64,000 nt of DNA, taken from positions 1 through 64,000 of the forward strand of contig JBDTCS010000135.1 in NCBI GenBank assembly GCA_039923455.1. The letters are read 5' to 3'. The stretch comes from JBDTCS01 sp039923455 (GTDB lineage: Bacteria > Bacteroidota > Ignavibacteria > Palsa-1295). Position 1 is the stretch's first letter, and every line of letters begins with the position of its first letter. Made by a program: the position numbers and the translations under genes. The notes below the pieces were generated by a model. That model was not told where the DNA came from, ran no database searches, and saw only the letters and a program-made list of their open reading frames with translations. Positions 1-9,636 of this stretch are shown here, piece after piece.

Positions 1-488
1 AGTTGCTTGAACACAAGACGCACGAAGTAGCAGGGATGGGAATGATCATCTCGATCATTCTCGCGCTCTCCGGTATTGCGATTGCTTGGTTCTTCTACTT
101 GAAGAATACGACGCTCATCGGTAAAATCGCAACGACACTCTCGCCACTCTACAAGTTTAGCCTGAACAAATGGTACATCGATGAACTCTATGAGTTCGCT
201 ATCGTCGGCACCTTTATGTTCATCGCCCGATCCTGTTCGTGGTTCGATACAAATATCGTCGATGGTGCTGTGAACGGTGTTGGTAAATCAACAATCGTTC
301 TCGCCACTATCGCGGGCTGGTTCGATAAATATATTGTCGATGGTCTTGTGAATCTCTCAGCGGGCGTTACTCAGTTTGTTGGACTGATGTTCCGCTCCGT
401 CCAAACCGGAAAGGTTCAAACCTATATGGCTTGGGCGCTTGCGGGAGTGGTAGTGATCTTCTTTGTGGTGCGGTTCGTATTCATGTAA
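1..488 (+). CDS. nuoL: NADH-quinone oxidoreductase subunit L, C-terminal part (5' truncated by window edge)
   Basis: The reading frame is open to the left edge, so only about the last 160 residues of a roughly 600-residue membrane subunit are present. The visible part has a hydrophobic helix near its start, the motif NKWYIDELYE, which matches the conserved K/NKxYxDELYD segment near the C-terminus of NuoL, and a last hydrophobic helix ending VVRFVFM. NuoL is the distal antiporter-like proton-pumping subunit of complex I in the inner membrane. nuoM and nuoN lie downstream on the same strand, which supports the call, but a protease gene separates them from nuoL. The true start lies outside the window. 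Confidence 0.9.
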   Translation, partial: LLEHKTHEVAGMGMIISIILALSGIAIAWFFYLKNTTLIGKIATTLSPLYKFSLNKWYIDELYEFAIVGTFMFIARSCSWFDTNIVDGAVNGVGKSTIVLATIAGWFDKYIVDGLVNLSAGVTQFVGLMFRSVQTGKVQTYMAWALAGVVVIFFVVRFVFM

Positions 489-528
489 CGAACACGAACA
501 CTCGAGTCTTCGGACGAAATGTAGACCT

Positions 529-3500
529 ATGCAGAAGAGAATTGTTGCAAAATGCTTTTTAGCAATGCTGGTGCTCGGAGTGGTGACACTCGGAGTGCAG
601 AGCAGTTTTGCGCGCTCTTTAAATTTTGGGCTGCGTCCCGGAATTCCGAATGCACAGCCTGCAGGTCAGACTCCGCAACGTTTGCCTGGGGTCGTCTACA
701 TACAATTCAAGACCTTCGTACCGAACATATCAGGTTTTCTTTCGATCGATGATCCGCTGACGTCAGAAATGAAGCGTGTATTCGAAGCACTCGGTGTGAC
801 GAAGATCGTGCCGTTCGATCTCCAAGCGAGTCGCGATGCTATTTCGCATTCGCTTGGCATCGATAGAATGTATGTGATCTACTATAAAAATCCGATTGCG
901 CCGCTCGCAGCAATCGCGATGATCTCAAGAACGGGCGATGTGGAGTCTGCATCGCCTCGATACAATTTCAAGAGCAACTACACTCCGAACGATCCGCTCG
1001 TATCCTCGCAGTGGGCACTGACGAACATTCATGCCTTCGAAGCTTGGAACATCGTGAAGGGTGATAGCTCGATCGTGATCGCGGATTGCGATGAAGGTAC
1101 GAATTACAATCATGAAGATCTGAAAGGTGCAATCAAGATCAACTACGGTGAAGTTGGTCTCGATAAGAACGGTCACGATAAGCGCACGAACGGTATCGAC
1201 GATGACAGCGACGGTGCGGTTGATAATTGGCACGGATGGGACGTGGCTGGTCTCGGACTGACCGGTCTCCTTGAGCCGGACAACGATCCAATCCCGGATA
1301 GCTCGGCATACGCGCACGGCACACAGACTGCAGGATGTATCGCCGCAACAGCGAACAATAATCTTGGCGTTGCCGGACTTGGCTTCGGTTGCAAAATACT
1401 CCCAATCAAGATCGCAGATTACTACGGCCAGTTACCCGGTGGTTACGAAGGAATTCATTACGCGACTCTGCATGGTGCACGTGTTGTGAATTGCTCGTGG
1501 GGTGGACCGGTTGATCTGCAATCGGCACAATTCGAAAGCGCGATCATTCAAGAGGCTATACTGCACAACGTCTTGGTTGTAACTTCTTCCGGAAATTTTA
1601 CAATCAATATCGATTCGAACATCTTCTTTCCGGCCGATATTAACGGAGTGCTTTGTGTCGGCGCGACGGATCAAGCGGATGCCCCGGCAAGCTTCTCCGA
1701 CTATGGACACAGTGTACATGTCTATGCTCCGGGTGTTGGTATCGCAACCACAGATTGGCCGGGCAATACATCCTATGGTGCACCGGGCGGGACTTCATTC
1801 TCTTCGCCAATCACAGCAGGGTTGGTTGGGCTTGTGATGAGTCAGCATCCGGATTGGCCGATCCGATTTGTTTCGCGACAGATAATTGAGACGTGTGATA
1901 ATGTTGTGAAGCCAAGTGACCGTTACAATTATTGGGGACGCATCAATGCGTTTAGCGCTGTGAAGACACCAGCGCATCCCGGACTAATTATTGCGAAATA
2001 TGCAATCGACGGAACGGACAGTGCGGCACTTGGTGATACAGTCGCGTTGCATGCATTGCGAGTCACATTTAAGAATGTTGTTGCCGATGGTACGAACCTA
2101 ACAGCGAAGATCATTCCGACGCTTGCCTATACAACCGCCAGCGGAACACAGTCGCTTGGCAATATGGCGGTCGGATCGGGAAAAGCGGCTGACTTCTCCA
2201 TTAAACGCACTTCGTTATTCAGTTCGGGAAGTCTCGCAGTGTATGTTGTATTGACCGATGGAGCAACCTACTCCGATACAGAATTCTTCTATATACCACT
2301 TACTCCAATCGCCGGGTTCAAGTTGGAGTCGAGTGCGCAGTATGGAACAGGCATCAAGCAGATCACGCCATCAGCCGGCGTCGCATGTTATGGACTTGAA
2401 CAAACAGGCACCATCTATAGCGGATTCTCTTACGAGCAGAGCTCGGATGTGTGGCTGAAGCCAACAGTCGTTGTACACGACTCCGAAGCGCTCTACACCG
2501 TCGATGCAGTTGATCTCAACCATGTTTGGATGGGCTCCGGACCGGCTTCGACGACTGCACCGAAAGCAGCAATTTTCTATTCTGTCGACAAAGGTGCGAA
2601 CTGGCAAATGGATGTCGTGAGCACTATCACGCCATTCGTCGATGGAATTCATTTCTTCGATGCGCAGAACGGATTCTTCTTAGGGGATCCGATTGGTACG
2701 CGTTGGGGATTCGGATTTACAACCGATGGAGGTGCAACCTGGAAGCCGAATTCCAAGGTGACAAATTCGCTTTCATCCGAGGCCGGGTGGAATAACTCTA
2801 TGGATTGGGTTGGTGACTACGGTTGGTTCGGAACGAACAAGAAGCACATATATAGAACCGCCGATCGTGGTGTGACTTGGAAGGGAGTCAGCGTCCCGTT
2901 GCAAAATTGCTTCGGCGTTGGCTTCGCAAGTGACTCGTTGCACGGACTCGCTACGTTTCGTCCCGCTGCACAGTCGGGCTCAACGACGGTTCTTGGGACT
3001 TACGGCATGATGGGCTCGACAGATGGTGGAGTTTCGTGGACGCTAATTCCGATTATCGATACGACGTTTTATCCTGGAGATGTAAAGTTTATTCCGGGTA
3101 CAAACATCGGCTTCCTTTGCTCGAACAAAGGCATGTTTCGCTCCGATAATTTCGGGCAGTCGTGGAGACAGATCGGAATTCCTACCGGTTGGAGCAGCGA
3201 TGGCGGCTCGATGAGTATTGCTCGGCAGGGTCAGACGTTTACAGTCAGCGTCATCAATCAAACGTATGGTATTGCATCGTACACGGATCAGCTGCTTGAA
3301 GGAAGTGTGAGCACGAGCGCGCAAGCAAGTGGATTGGTGCTCCGACAGAATTTTCCGAATCCGGTGAGTGCAACTACCGAGTTCCGTTTTGAGAATGGCA
3401 ATCGTGAGCGTGTCACATTGACGGTCTATGATATGCTCGGACGTGTTGTTTCCAGACTGTTCGATCAAGTTACGGATGCTGGAGCGCATAGCCTCGAGTT

Positions 3501-3594
3501 CAACGCTCGCGGTTTGATCTCCGGCGTCTATCGTGTTCGATTAGAGACGGCGTCTGGTGCATCGATCACTCGGTCGATGGCTGTCGTGCGCTGA
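529..3594 (+). CDS. Secreted subtilisin-like (S8) serine peptidase with propeller-like repeats and T9SS sorting domain
   Basis: I chose ATG 529 because it gives a classical signal peptide (MQKRIVAKCFLAMLVLGV...SSFA); an earlier in-frame start at 463 would overlap nuoL. The product is about 1021 residues. The catalytic triad of family S8 is readable: Asp in IVIADCDEG (about residue 182), His in AHGTQTAGC (about 262) and Ser in GGTSFSSPITAG (about 420). Residues about 630-930 contain repeats like DKGANW, DGGATW and DRGVTWKG, typical of Ycf48/BNR-like propellers. The end (LRQNFPNPVSATTEF ... YDMLGRVV ... SGVYRVRLE) is a T9SS type A sorting domain, so outer-surface display or release is expected. 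The gene lies on the same strand between nuoL (40 bp gap) and nuoM (88 bp gap), an unusual place for a secreted protease. Confidence 0.9.
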   Translation: MQKRIVAKCFLAMLVLGVVTLGVQSSFARSLNFGLRPGIPNAQPAGQTPQRLPGVVYIQFKTFVPNISGFLSIDDPLTSEMKRVFEALGVTKIVPFDLQASRDAISHSLGIDRMYVIYYKNPIAPLAAIAMISRTGDVESASPRYNFKSNYTPNDPLVSSQWALTNIHAFEAWNIVKGDSSIVIADCDEGTNYNHEDLKGAIKINYGEVGLDKNGHDKRTNGIDDDSDGAVDNWHGWDVAGLGLTGLLEPDNDPIPDSSAYAHGTQTAGCIAATANNNLGVAGLGFGCKILPIKIADYYGQLPGGYEGIHYATLHGARVVNCSWGGPVDLQSAQFESAIIQEAILHNVLVVTSSGNFTINIDSNIFFPADINGVLCVGATDQADAPASFSDYGHSVHVYAPGVGIATTDWPGNTSYGAPGGTSFSSPITAGLVGLVMSQHPDWPIRFVSRQIIETCDNVVKPSDRYNYWGRINAFSAVKTPAHPGLIIAKYAIDGTDSAALGDTVALHALRVTFKNVVADGTNLTAKIIPTLAYTTASGTQSLGNMAVGSGKAADFSIKRTSLFSSGSLAVYVVLTDGATYSDTEFFYIPLTPIAGFKLESSAQYGTGIKQITPSAGVACYGLEQTGTIYSGFSYEQSSDVWLKPTVVVHDSEALYTVDAVDLNHVWMGSGPASTTAPKAAIFYSVDKGANWQMDVVSTITPFVDGIHFFDAQNGFFLGDPIGTRWGFGFTTDGGATWKPNSKVTNSLSSEAGWNNSMDWVGDYGWFGTNKKHIYRTADRGVTWKGVSVPLQNCFGVGFASDSLHGLATFRPAAQSGSTTVLGTYGMMGSTDGGVSWTLIPIIDTTFYPGDVKFIPGTNIGFLCSNKGMFRSDNFGQSWRQIGIPTGWSSDGGSMSIARQGQTFTVSVINQTYGIASYTDQLLEGSVSTSAQASGLVLRQNFPNPVSATTEFRFENGNRERVTLTVYDMLGRVVSRLFDQVTDAGAHSLEFNARGLISGVYRVRLETASGASITRSMAVVR

Positions 3595-3682
3595 GATATA
3601 ATAAAGTGTAGGTCTCCGCAAAGTCGGAGGCAATGTAGAATAGAGTTTTAGAAATCGTGTAAAACCGAAAACTATAGAGATC

Positions 3683-5311
3683 ATGGCATCCGGATTTCCC
3701 TTCTTATCCTTATTGACGTTCCTACCGATCCTAGGTATGATCGTCATTGCATTTATTCCGAAAGATAAGGTCCTAATTTTTCGAGGTATTGCGCTGGGCG
3801 TCACCGGACTCCAGATGATCTTCGCGGTCATACTCTGGATGAACTACAACGGTTCGATGGCTGGTATCAATCATCCGGAAAGCTTTCAGTTCGTCGAAAA
3901 ATTCTCGTGGATACGCTTGAGCGGTCTCGGAGTCTTCGGCAATATTGCGATCGACTACTACATGGGCATCGACGGTCTGTCGGTGGTGATGGTGTTGCTC
4001 ACTGCGCTGGTTAGCTTTATCGGTGTGCTCGCGAGCTTTTCGGTACACAAACAGGAAAAGGGATACTTCCTGATGTACTTGTTGCTCGTGACGGGTATGA
4101 TGGGTGTGTTTTGCGCACTGGATTTCTTCCTCTTCTATGTGTTCTGGGAGTTGATGCTTTTGCCGATGTATTTTCTGATCGGCATTTGGGGTGGACCACG
4201 CAGAGAGTATGCTGCGATCAAGTTCTTTCTCTATACATTGCTTGGTTCTGTTGTGATGCTGCTCGTGATGATCGGGCTCTACTTCTCGACACAAGTGATG
4301 ATGATGGATCCTGCGACGCACAAGACCGTAGCGTATCACACATTCAATTTGCTGGATATGATGAATCCGGCGAACGCTGTTCCGGGCTCGATCTTCCACG
4401 GACTCGGGAAGGACGCGGTTACATGGCGGTATGTCGGTTACCTCGGGTTGTTCCTTGGCTTTGCGATCAAGATACCGATGTTCCCATTCCACACATGGTT
4501 GCCGGATGCACACGTGGAAGCTCCGACCGCTGTCTCGGTCATTCTGGCCGGTGTGCTTCTGAAGATGGGTACCTACGGAATTCTGCGCATTTGCTTCGGT
4601 GTATTTCCGGAGATCGCTATCGCAACGAGTTGGTATATGGCATTATTCGGATTTATAAATATCGTCTATGGAGCGTTCTGTGCGATGGCGCAGAAAGATT
4701 TTAAAAAGCTTGTCGCTTATAGCTCCGTGAGTCACATGGGGTATGTGCTTCTCGGAATGTCGGCGCTGAACTCACAAGGGATCACGGGCGCTGTGTTCCA
4801 GATGTTCAATCATGGTACGATCACAGCGATGCTCTTCTTGTGCGTAGGTGTGCTGTATGACCGTGCACACACACGCGGGTTGAATGAGTTCGGTGGACTT
4901 GCGAATAAGATGCCGAAGTATTTTGCGATTATTGTGATCTGCTTCTTTGCATCACTTGGTCTGCCGGCGATGTCGGGGTTCATCTCCGAAGCATTCGTCT
5001 TCTTAGGAGCATTCCAGACGTGGCAGACACTTACGATTCTATCGACGCTCGGTATCATTCTGACTGCGGCGTATATGTTGTGGGCGTTGCAGCGCATGTT
5101 CCTTGGTACGTTACCGGAGCGTTGGAATGATCTGACGGATATCAACACTCGCGAAATGATCTCGCTTGTGCCGCTCGCGGTCATCGTGATCTTCCTCGGA
5201 ATCTACCCAAGTCCGATCATTAACTTGATGACGACGAGCGTGAATCAACTCGTGATCTTCGTCCATGCGGCGCAGCCGGTTGTCGGTCAAGCGGCAATTT
5301 TACATCCGTAA
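3683..5311 (+). CDS. nuoM: NADH-quinone oxidoreductase subunit M
   Basis: This is an antiporter-like, proton-translocating subunit of complex I in the inner membrane. At 542 residues it has the usual NuoM length, with about 14 hydrophobic segments. The family signatures are clear: VFWELMLLPMYFLIGIWGG holds the essential membrane Glu (about E156), and HTWLPDAHVEAPTAVSVILA is followed by LLKMGTYG with the conserved Lys (about K294). AYSSVSHMGYVLLG is also typical. It is followed 68 bp later by nuoN and preceded, unusually, by a protease gene instead of directly by nuoL. The ATG start is followed by a normal first transmembrane helix. Confidence 0.97.
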   Translation: MASGFPFLSLLTFLPILGMIVIAFIPKDKVLIFRGIALGVTGLQMIFAVILWMNYNGSMAGINHPESFQFVEKFSWIRLSGLGVFGNIAIDYYMGIDGLSVVMVLLTALVSFIGVLASFSVHKQEKGYFLMYLLLVTGMMGVFCALDFFLFYVFWELMLLPMYFLIGIWGGPRREYAAIKFFLYTLLGSVVMLLVMIGLYFSTQVMMMDPATHKTVAYHTFNLLDMMNPANAVPGSIFHGLGKDAVTWRYVGYLGLFLGFAIKIPMFPFHTWLPDAHVEAPTAVSVILAGVLLKMGTYGILRICFGVFPEIAIATSWYMALFGFINIVYGAFCAMAQKDFKKLVAYSSVSHMGYVLLGMSALNSQGITGAVFQMFNHGTITAMLFLCVGVLYDRAHTRGLNEFGGLANKMPKYFAIIVICFFASLGLPAMSGFISEAFVFLGAFQTWQTLTILSTLGIILTAAYMLWALQRMFLGTLPERWNDLTDINTREMISLVPLAVIVIFLGIYPSPIINLMTTSVNQLVIFVHAAQPVVGQAAILHP

Positions 5312-5379
5312 GAAGGACCGACAAGATAGTTAGACGCACACGGCAACCGACAGAGTAATAAACGACAAAAGCATTTCCA

Positions 5380-7065
5380 ATGCCTCAGCAGCCACTTGAT
5401 CTCACAAGCCTTGCGAAAAGCGTTCAGCCGCTCGTAAACTTTAGTCTGAATAACTTCATACCGGAGACGATCCTTACGGTCGGATTTCTGGTGGCGGTTG
5501 TGATGGATCTGCTTATCAAAGATCGTAAGCAGAAACAGTTGACGGGTTATTTCGCAATGCTTGTGTTTGCCGCAGCGGGAATTGCTGCGCTGATGCAATG
5601 GATACCGTTTGATCCGAAGGTGCAAGGTTGGAAGGGTGGAACGATGATTTTCTTCTACACCCAAATGCTCGTGCAGCCGTTCGGGATGTTGGTGGTAGAT
5701 AATTTTGCCGTGTTCTTTAAGCTGATTATTTCGCTCACGGGAATATTTGTGATCGCGATGTCGCTCTTCTCACACGAAGTGGAAGTTCGGCGCACGAAGT
5801 TCGGTGAGTATTACTCGCTATTACTCGGAATGGCGGTTGGTATGTTCCTCATGCCCGCCTCGACAGATCTTATCATGATGTATATCTCGCTCGAACTTGT
5901 TTCGATCACGAGCTATATTCTGACGGGATTCATGAAGGATTCTCCTCGAAGCTCCGAGGCCTCGATGAAGTATCTTTTGTTCGGCGCGTTCTCTTCGGGC
6001 CTCATGTTGTACGGATTCTCGATCTTATATGGCCTCACAGGCTCGACCAATATTATTGCGATTAAGGCAGTCCTTAGCACCATCTATTCCGTGCCGGGTG
6101 CGCATCCCACGATGGCGCTTTGGTTTGCGACGATCCTCTCGCTCGCTGGCATGGGTTACAAAATCAGTGCAGCACCGTTTCACTTTTGGACTCCCGACGT
6201 CTATGAAGGAGCGCCAATACCAATCACAGCACTCTTGAGCGTAGCCTCAAAGGCCGCGGGATTTGGACTGTTGATGCGATTCTTGCTTTTCACTTTCCCG
6301 ATGAATCCTGCGTCGGGAAATCCGATCCTGAACTGGCCACTGCTTATCGCAGTGCTCAGTGCACTCACGATGACGCTCGGTAATTTCGCGGCACTTCAAC
6401 AATCGAACATCAAGCGCATGCTTGCATATAGTACTATCGCACATGCTGGCTATATGCTGATCGGACTTGTTGCGGCGGGTGCGGAGGTTGGGTTGATCGG
6501 GCAGACCGTCACCTCAGGCTCCGCAGGTATTGTCTCGATCATGATCTATCTGATCGCATATCTCTTTATGAATCTTGGGGCATTCTATATTATTATGCTC
6601 ATCGCGAACAAGACCGGTTCGGAGGAGATCGAAGATTATCGCGGGCTCGCACGACGTGTTCCGCTGCTATCTGTTGCCTTAGGCCTTTTTCTCATTTCGC
6701 TGACGGGTATTCCGTTGACGGTCGGGTTTATTGGTAAGCTTTATATATTCACCGCGATCATGCGTTTGGATCCTGTCACGCATGAGATCAAATATTTGTG
6801 GCTCGCTGTTTTTGCAATCCTAAATTCGGTGGTATCGCTGTATTACTATATTCGCGTGATGGCCGCGATGTTCATCAAGTCACCCGAGGAGCGTCCGACG
6901 ATCTCCGGTGCTCCGATGATCGCTACCGATGGAGCGATGACCTTCTCGTTTCCATCGAAAGTATTGATCTTCGCGTTTCTTGTGCCGGTGCTGGTGCTTG
7001 GCGTTTACTTTTCGCCGATGGTCGAGTTCGCCGGCAACGTCGTTCGGTTCTTCAACATGCAGTAA
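5380..7065 (+). CDS. nuoN: NADH-quinone oxidoreductase subunit N
   Basis: This is the third antiporter-like membrane subunit of complex I. The 561-residue product is highly hydrophobic and carries the NuoN signatures YISLELVSITSYILTGF (with the conserved Glu), FHFWTPDVYEGAPIPITA, a Lys in VASKAAGFG (about K291) and NIKRMLAYSTIAHAGYMLIG. The length is slightly above the usual 480-500 because of a longer N-terminal region before the first conserved helices. It is the last gene of the nuo block. Its stop lies 29 bp from the convergent aspA stop, with a weak inverted repeat (CGCCCGC...GCGGGCG) spanning both gene ends. Confidence 0.97.
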   Translation: MPQQPLDLTSLAKSVQPLVNFSLNNFIPETILTVGFLVAVVMDLLIKDRKQKQLTGYFAMLVFAAAGIAALMQWIPFDPKVQGWKGGTMIFFYTQMLVQPFGMLVVDNFAVFFKLIISLTGIFVIAMSLFSHEVEVRRTKFGEYYSLLLGMAVGMFLMPASTDLIMMYISLELVSITSYILTGFMKDSPRSSEASMKYLLFGAFSSGLMLYGFSILYGLTGSTNIIAIKAVLSTIYSVPGAHPTMALWFATILSLAGMGYKISAAPFHFWTPDVYEGAPIPITALLSVASKAAGFGLLMRFLLFTFPMNPASGNPILNWPLLIAVLSALTMTLGNFAALQQSNIKRMLAYSTIAHAGYMLIGLVAAGAEVGLIGQTVTSGSAGIVSIMIYLIAYLFMNLGAFYIIMLIANKTGSEEIEDYRGLARRVPLLSVALGLFLISLTGIPLTVGFIGKLYIFTAIMRLDPVTHEIKYLWLAVFAILNSVVSLYYYIRVMAAMFIKSPEERPTISGAPMIATDGAMTFSFPSKVLIFAFLVPVLVLGVYFSPMVEFAGNVVRFFNMQ

Positions 7066-7093
7066 CCATGTCGCCCGCTAGCATTTCTGACTG

Positions 7094-8512
7094 TTATCCC
7101 TCCAATTGATGCGGGCGCGTCATCGCGTTGAGATCGAGGATCGAATTGAGTTGATCTTCGGTCATCAGTTTTTTCTCGAGTACGATTGAACGAATCGTCC
7201 GCTTTGAGGCCAAGGCCTCCTTTGCTATTTTTGCAGATTCCATGTAGCCAATATGAGGAGCGAGTGCCGTCACAAGGCTGGCGCTCGACTCCGCGTAGTG
7301 CAGCATGCGATCATCGTTCGCGGTGATACCTGCAATACACGAAGTTGCGAGTACGCGCATCGCGTTTGAAAATATCTCGATCGCGAAAAGCAAGTTGAAC
7401 TGCACGACCGGCATCATGACGTTAAGCTCTAACTGACCTGCTTGGGAAGCGAGCGAGATCACAGTCTCCGCGCCGATGACCTGCATGGCAACTTGGGAGG
7501 CCATTTCGAGGACCGAAGGATTTACTTTGCCGGGCATGATACTACTTCCCGGTTGCACCGCCGGAAGGTTGATCTCAGCAAGCCCTGTGAGTGGTCCCGA
7601 GGAAAGCAAGCGAAGATCGCCAGAGATTTTGATGATATCGAGTGCAAGATTTTTGATTGCGCTGATGACATGTTGAAAGGGTGCAAGCGATTCCATTGCT
7701 TCAAACATATCGCTCGAACCACGCAACTCAAGATCGAGATCGGCGTTCAAAATATCAATCACCTTCTCCCGAAATCCCGGAGGAACGTTGAGCCCAGTGC
7801 CGACAGCGCTGCCACCGATACCAAGGAACGTCAGGTCCTTTTCGGCTTCACGCAGTCGCGCTGTGTGACGCTGCACGATAGAAGCCCATGCTCCGAATTC
7901 ATCACCGAGCATCATCGGGACTGCATCCTGTAAATGCGTTCTGCCGATCTTCAGCGTGCTTTTGAACTCCTCCATCTTTCCTGAAAATGCGTTCTCGAGA
8001 TCTTCCAAAGCCGGAAAAAGAGATTGACGAATGGATAGGAGTGCCGAAATTCTCATCGCAGTCGGATAGGTATCGTTGGTCGATTGCGACATGTTGACAT
8101 GATCGTTCGGCGAGATCGTAGCATAATCTCCACGTGTCGATCCCGAAAGTTCGAGCGCTCGATTTGCGATCACCTCGTTCAAATTCATATTCGTGCTCGT
8201 CCCGGCACCCGCTTGAAAAACATCAACGATGAACTGATCCTCGAGCTTGCCCTCGATCACTTCATTGCACGCTTGCTCGATAAAGCCGACGGTGGTCACA
8301 TCCGGAAATACACCGAGCTCGTGGTTCGCATGTAAACACGCACGCTTCAGGAATGCATAAGCGCGAATGAAGATCGGAGTGACACGAAGGCCGGAGATAG
8401 GATAGTTCAACGAGGCCCGTAAGGTTTGAATACCGTAGTACGCACTCTCCGGAATTTCGAGATCCCCGAGACTATCCGATTCGATTCGAACCGATCGCTT
8501 GAAAGTTTCCAT
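7094..8512 (-). CDS. aspA: Aspartate ammonia-lyase (aspartase)
   Basis: Member of the aspartase/fumarase superfamily, converting L-aspartate to fumarate and ammonia in the cytoplasm. At 472 residues it has the family length. The signature loop GSSIMPGKVNP is at residues 322-332 with the catalytic-base Ser at about 323. GRTHLQDAVPM, STNMNLNEVIANRA and SPNDHVNMSQSTND are also present. I prefer aspartase over class II fumarase for two reasons: the N-terminus SAYYGIQTLRA matches aspartases, and the stretch after the signature reads AGQLELNVMMPV where fumarases have a GNFELNVF-type sequence. A substrate assay would be needed to exclude fumarase activity. It is convergent with nuoN and followed upstream by the hydrolase gene on the same strand. 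Confidence 0.88.
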   Translation of the reverse strand: METFKRSVRIESDSLGDLEIPESAYYGIQTLRASLNYPISGLRVTPIFIRAYAFLKRACLHANHELGVFPDVTTVGFIEQACNEVIEGKLEDQFIVDVFQAGAGTSTNMNLNEVIANRALELSGSTRGDYATISPNDHVNMSQSTNDTYPTAMRISALLSIRQSLFPALEDLENAFSGKMEEFKSTLKIGRTHLQDAVPMMLGDEFGAWASIVQRHTARLREAEKDLTFLGIGGSAVGTGLNVPPGFREKVIDILNADLDLELRGSSDMFEAMESLAPFQHVISAIKNLALDIIKISGDLRLLSSGPLTGLAEINLPAVQPGSSIMPGKVNPSVLEMASQVAMQVIGAETVISLASQAGQLELNVMMPVVQFNLLFAIEIFSNAMRVLATSCIAGITANDDRMLHYAESSASLVTALAPHIGYMESAKIAKEALASKRTIRSIVLEKKLMTEDQLNSILDLNAMTRPHQLEG

Positions 8513-8539
8513 GATAGTAGTCTATGGATGATACGTTTG

Positions 8540-9358
8540 TTATGTAAGTTTAGAATTCTCTCCGATCGGTGTTTCCCGTGATGATTCCTTTAGCGAGTGC
8601 TTCCAGAATTGGCGCACGGCATCTTCGAACGAGTCCGGTGCGAGTAAGTGGATCGGATGTCTGGTATTCGCGTGAATCGCAAGCGAAGTATGCGCTTGTC
8701 CGAGTGCTTGAAAGAGATCGAGCACTTCGGCAAGTGGTATCAGTTCATCCTGATCCCCCAGCGATAATAGTAACGGTATTTTTAGATCCTGAATTTCACG
8801 GTTGGTTAATTGGCTCTCTTCGAAGAAACGAACGATCGAGCTCGCGCCGGCAAGTGTGTGCGCAAGTAAGTTGCCCGAATGCAACTTCAATAGTCGATCG
8901 TAAAACTTCGGATTTTGCTTGATACGTTCGAGCGAGAAGGCAGCGAGCGAAAGTGTAATTGCATCTGTGTTCCAATAAAATTTCATCGCATGCGCAACGA
9001 TGCTCCGTACTCGTGGGCGGGCTTGCTGTGCCATTCGAAGTCCCACATAGGCCCCGAGACTATAGCCAATAATATCGACCGATGCGATCTCAAGTGTATC
9101 AAGCAACTCTAACACTTGAACTGCGAGCCTCTCGGTCGTGATCGTGAGTTCGTCAGAGCTGCTCGCTCCGTGCGTTGGAAAGTCGAGCAAGAGTTGTGTG
9201 CGCTCTTGGAAGGTTGGAGCAAGCTTGTCGAATTCATGATACGTCCCAAGAGCACCGTGCAAAAACAATATCGGTGGAGCAGTTCTAGCCTCCAATGGCG
9301 TAGACGCATCGAGGATCGGGGGCCGAAGAATATAATGGATCCGTGAAAGCGAAGGCAT
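8540..9358 (-). CDS. Alpha/beta-fold hydrolase
   Basis: A 272-residue cytoplasmic alpha/beta hydrolase without signal peptide. Seen in the sequence: the oxyanion-hole motif LFLHGALG (31-38), the nucleophile elbow GYSLGAYVG with Ser at about 100, a probable acid in LSLGDQDELIP (Asp at about 202) and a late His in NTRHPIHLL (234 or 237). This is the general layout of esterases, C-C hydrolases and lactonases; the sequence alone does not fix the substrate. It lies 27 bp upstream of aspA on the same strand and is probably co-transcribed with it. About 280 bp separate its start from the divergent propeller gene. Confidence 0.85.
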   Translation of the reverse strand: MPSLSRIHYILRPPILDASTPLEARTAPPILFLHGALGTYHEFDKLAPTFQERTQLLLDFPTHGASSSDELTITTERLAVQVLELLDTLEIASVDIIGYSLGAYVGLRMAQQARPRVRSIVAHAMKFYWNTDAITLSLAAFSLERIKQNPKFYDRLLKLHSGNLLAHTLAGASSIVRFFEESQLTNREIQDLKIPLLLSLGDQDELIPLAEVLDLFQALGQAHTSLAIHANTRHPIHLLAPDSFEDAVRQFWKHSLKESSRETPIGENSKLT

Positions 9359-9636
9359 AAATAGAAATGATGGATGTTCAATTATGACAGGTCAGCGACG
9401 CCAGCCTAGAATAGAAGGACAAGATTCTTGGAGGCAAAATTCCAATTCGCAGCATGAGTGGAGCGCATCGTTAACATTCTTTCTACGATTTGGCGAATAA
9501 TTATTATGTCGTGCCACTCCCTGAATTCGCTGATTCGCCCTTGCTCCACCGGCCCACGCTCAAGTTTGTGAGCAAACCGCTGTGACATTCCGCAGGGTGC
9601 GCGTGTCACCTGGTTGTTTAGTATTAACCTAATGCT

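Noticed and set aside
3773..4513. 246-codon minus-strand frame inside nuoM, rich in His, Glu and Arg
   Set aside because: Antisense shadow of a strongly conserved membrane gene; its His/Glu richness simply mirrors the Met/Val/Leu codons of nuoM.
7066..7130. Inverted repeat CGCCCGC...GCGGGCG between nuoN and aspA as a terminator
   Set aside because: The loop would be over 35 nt and no T-tract follows on either strand; weak evidence only.
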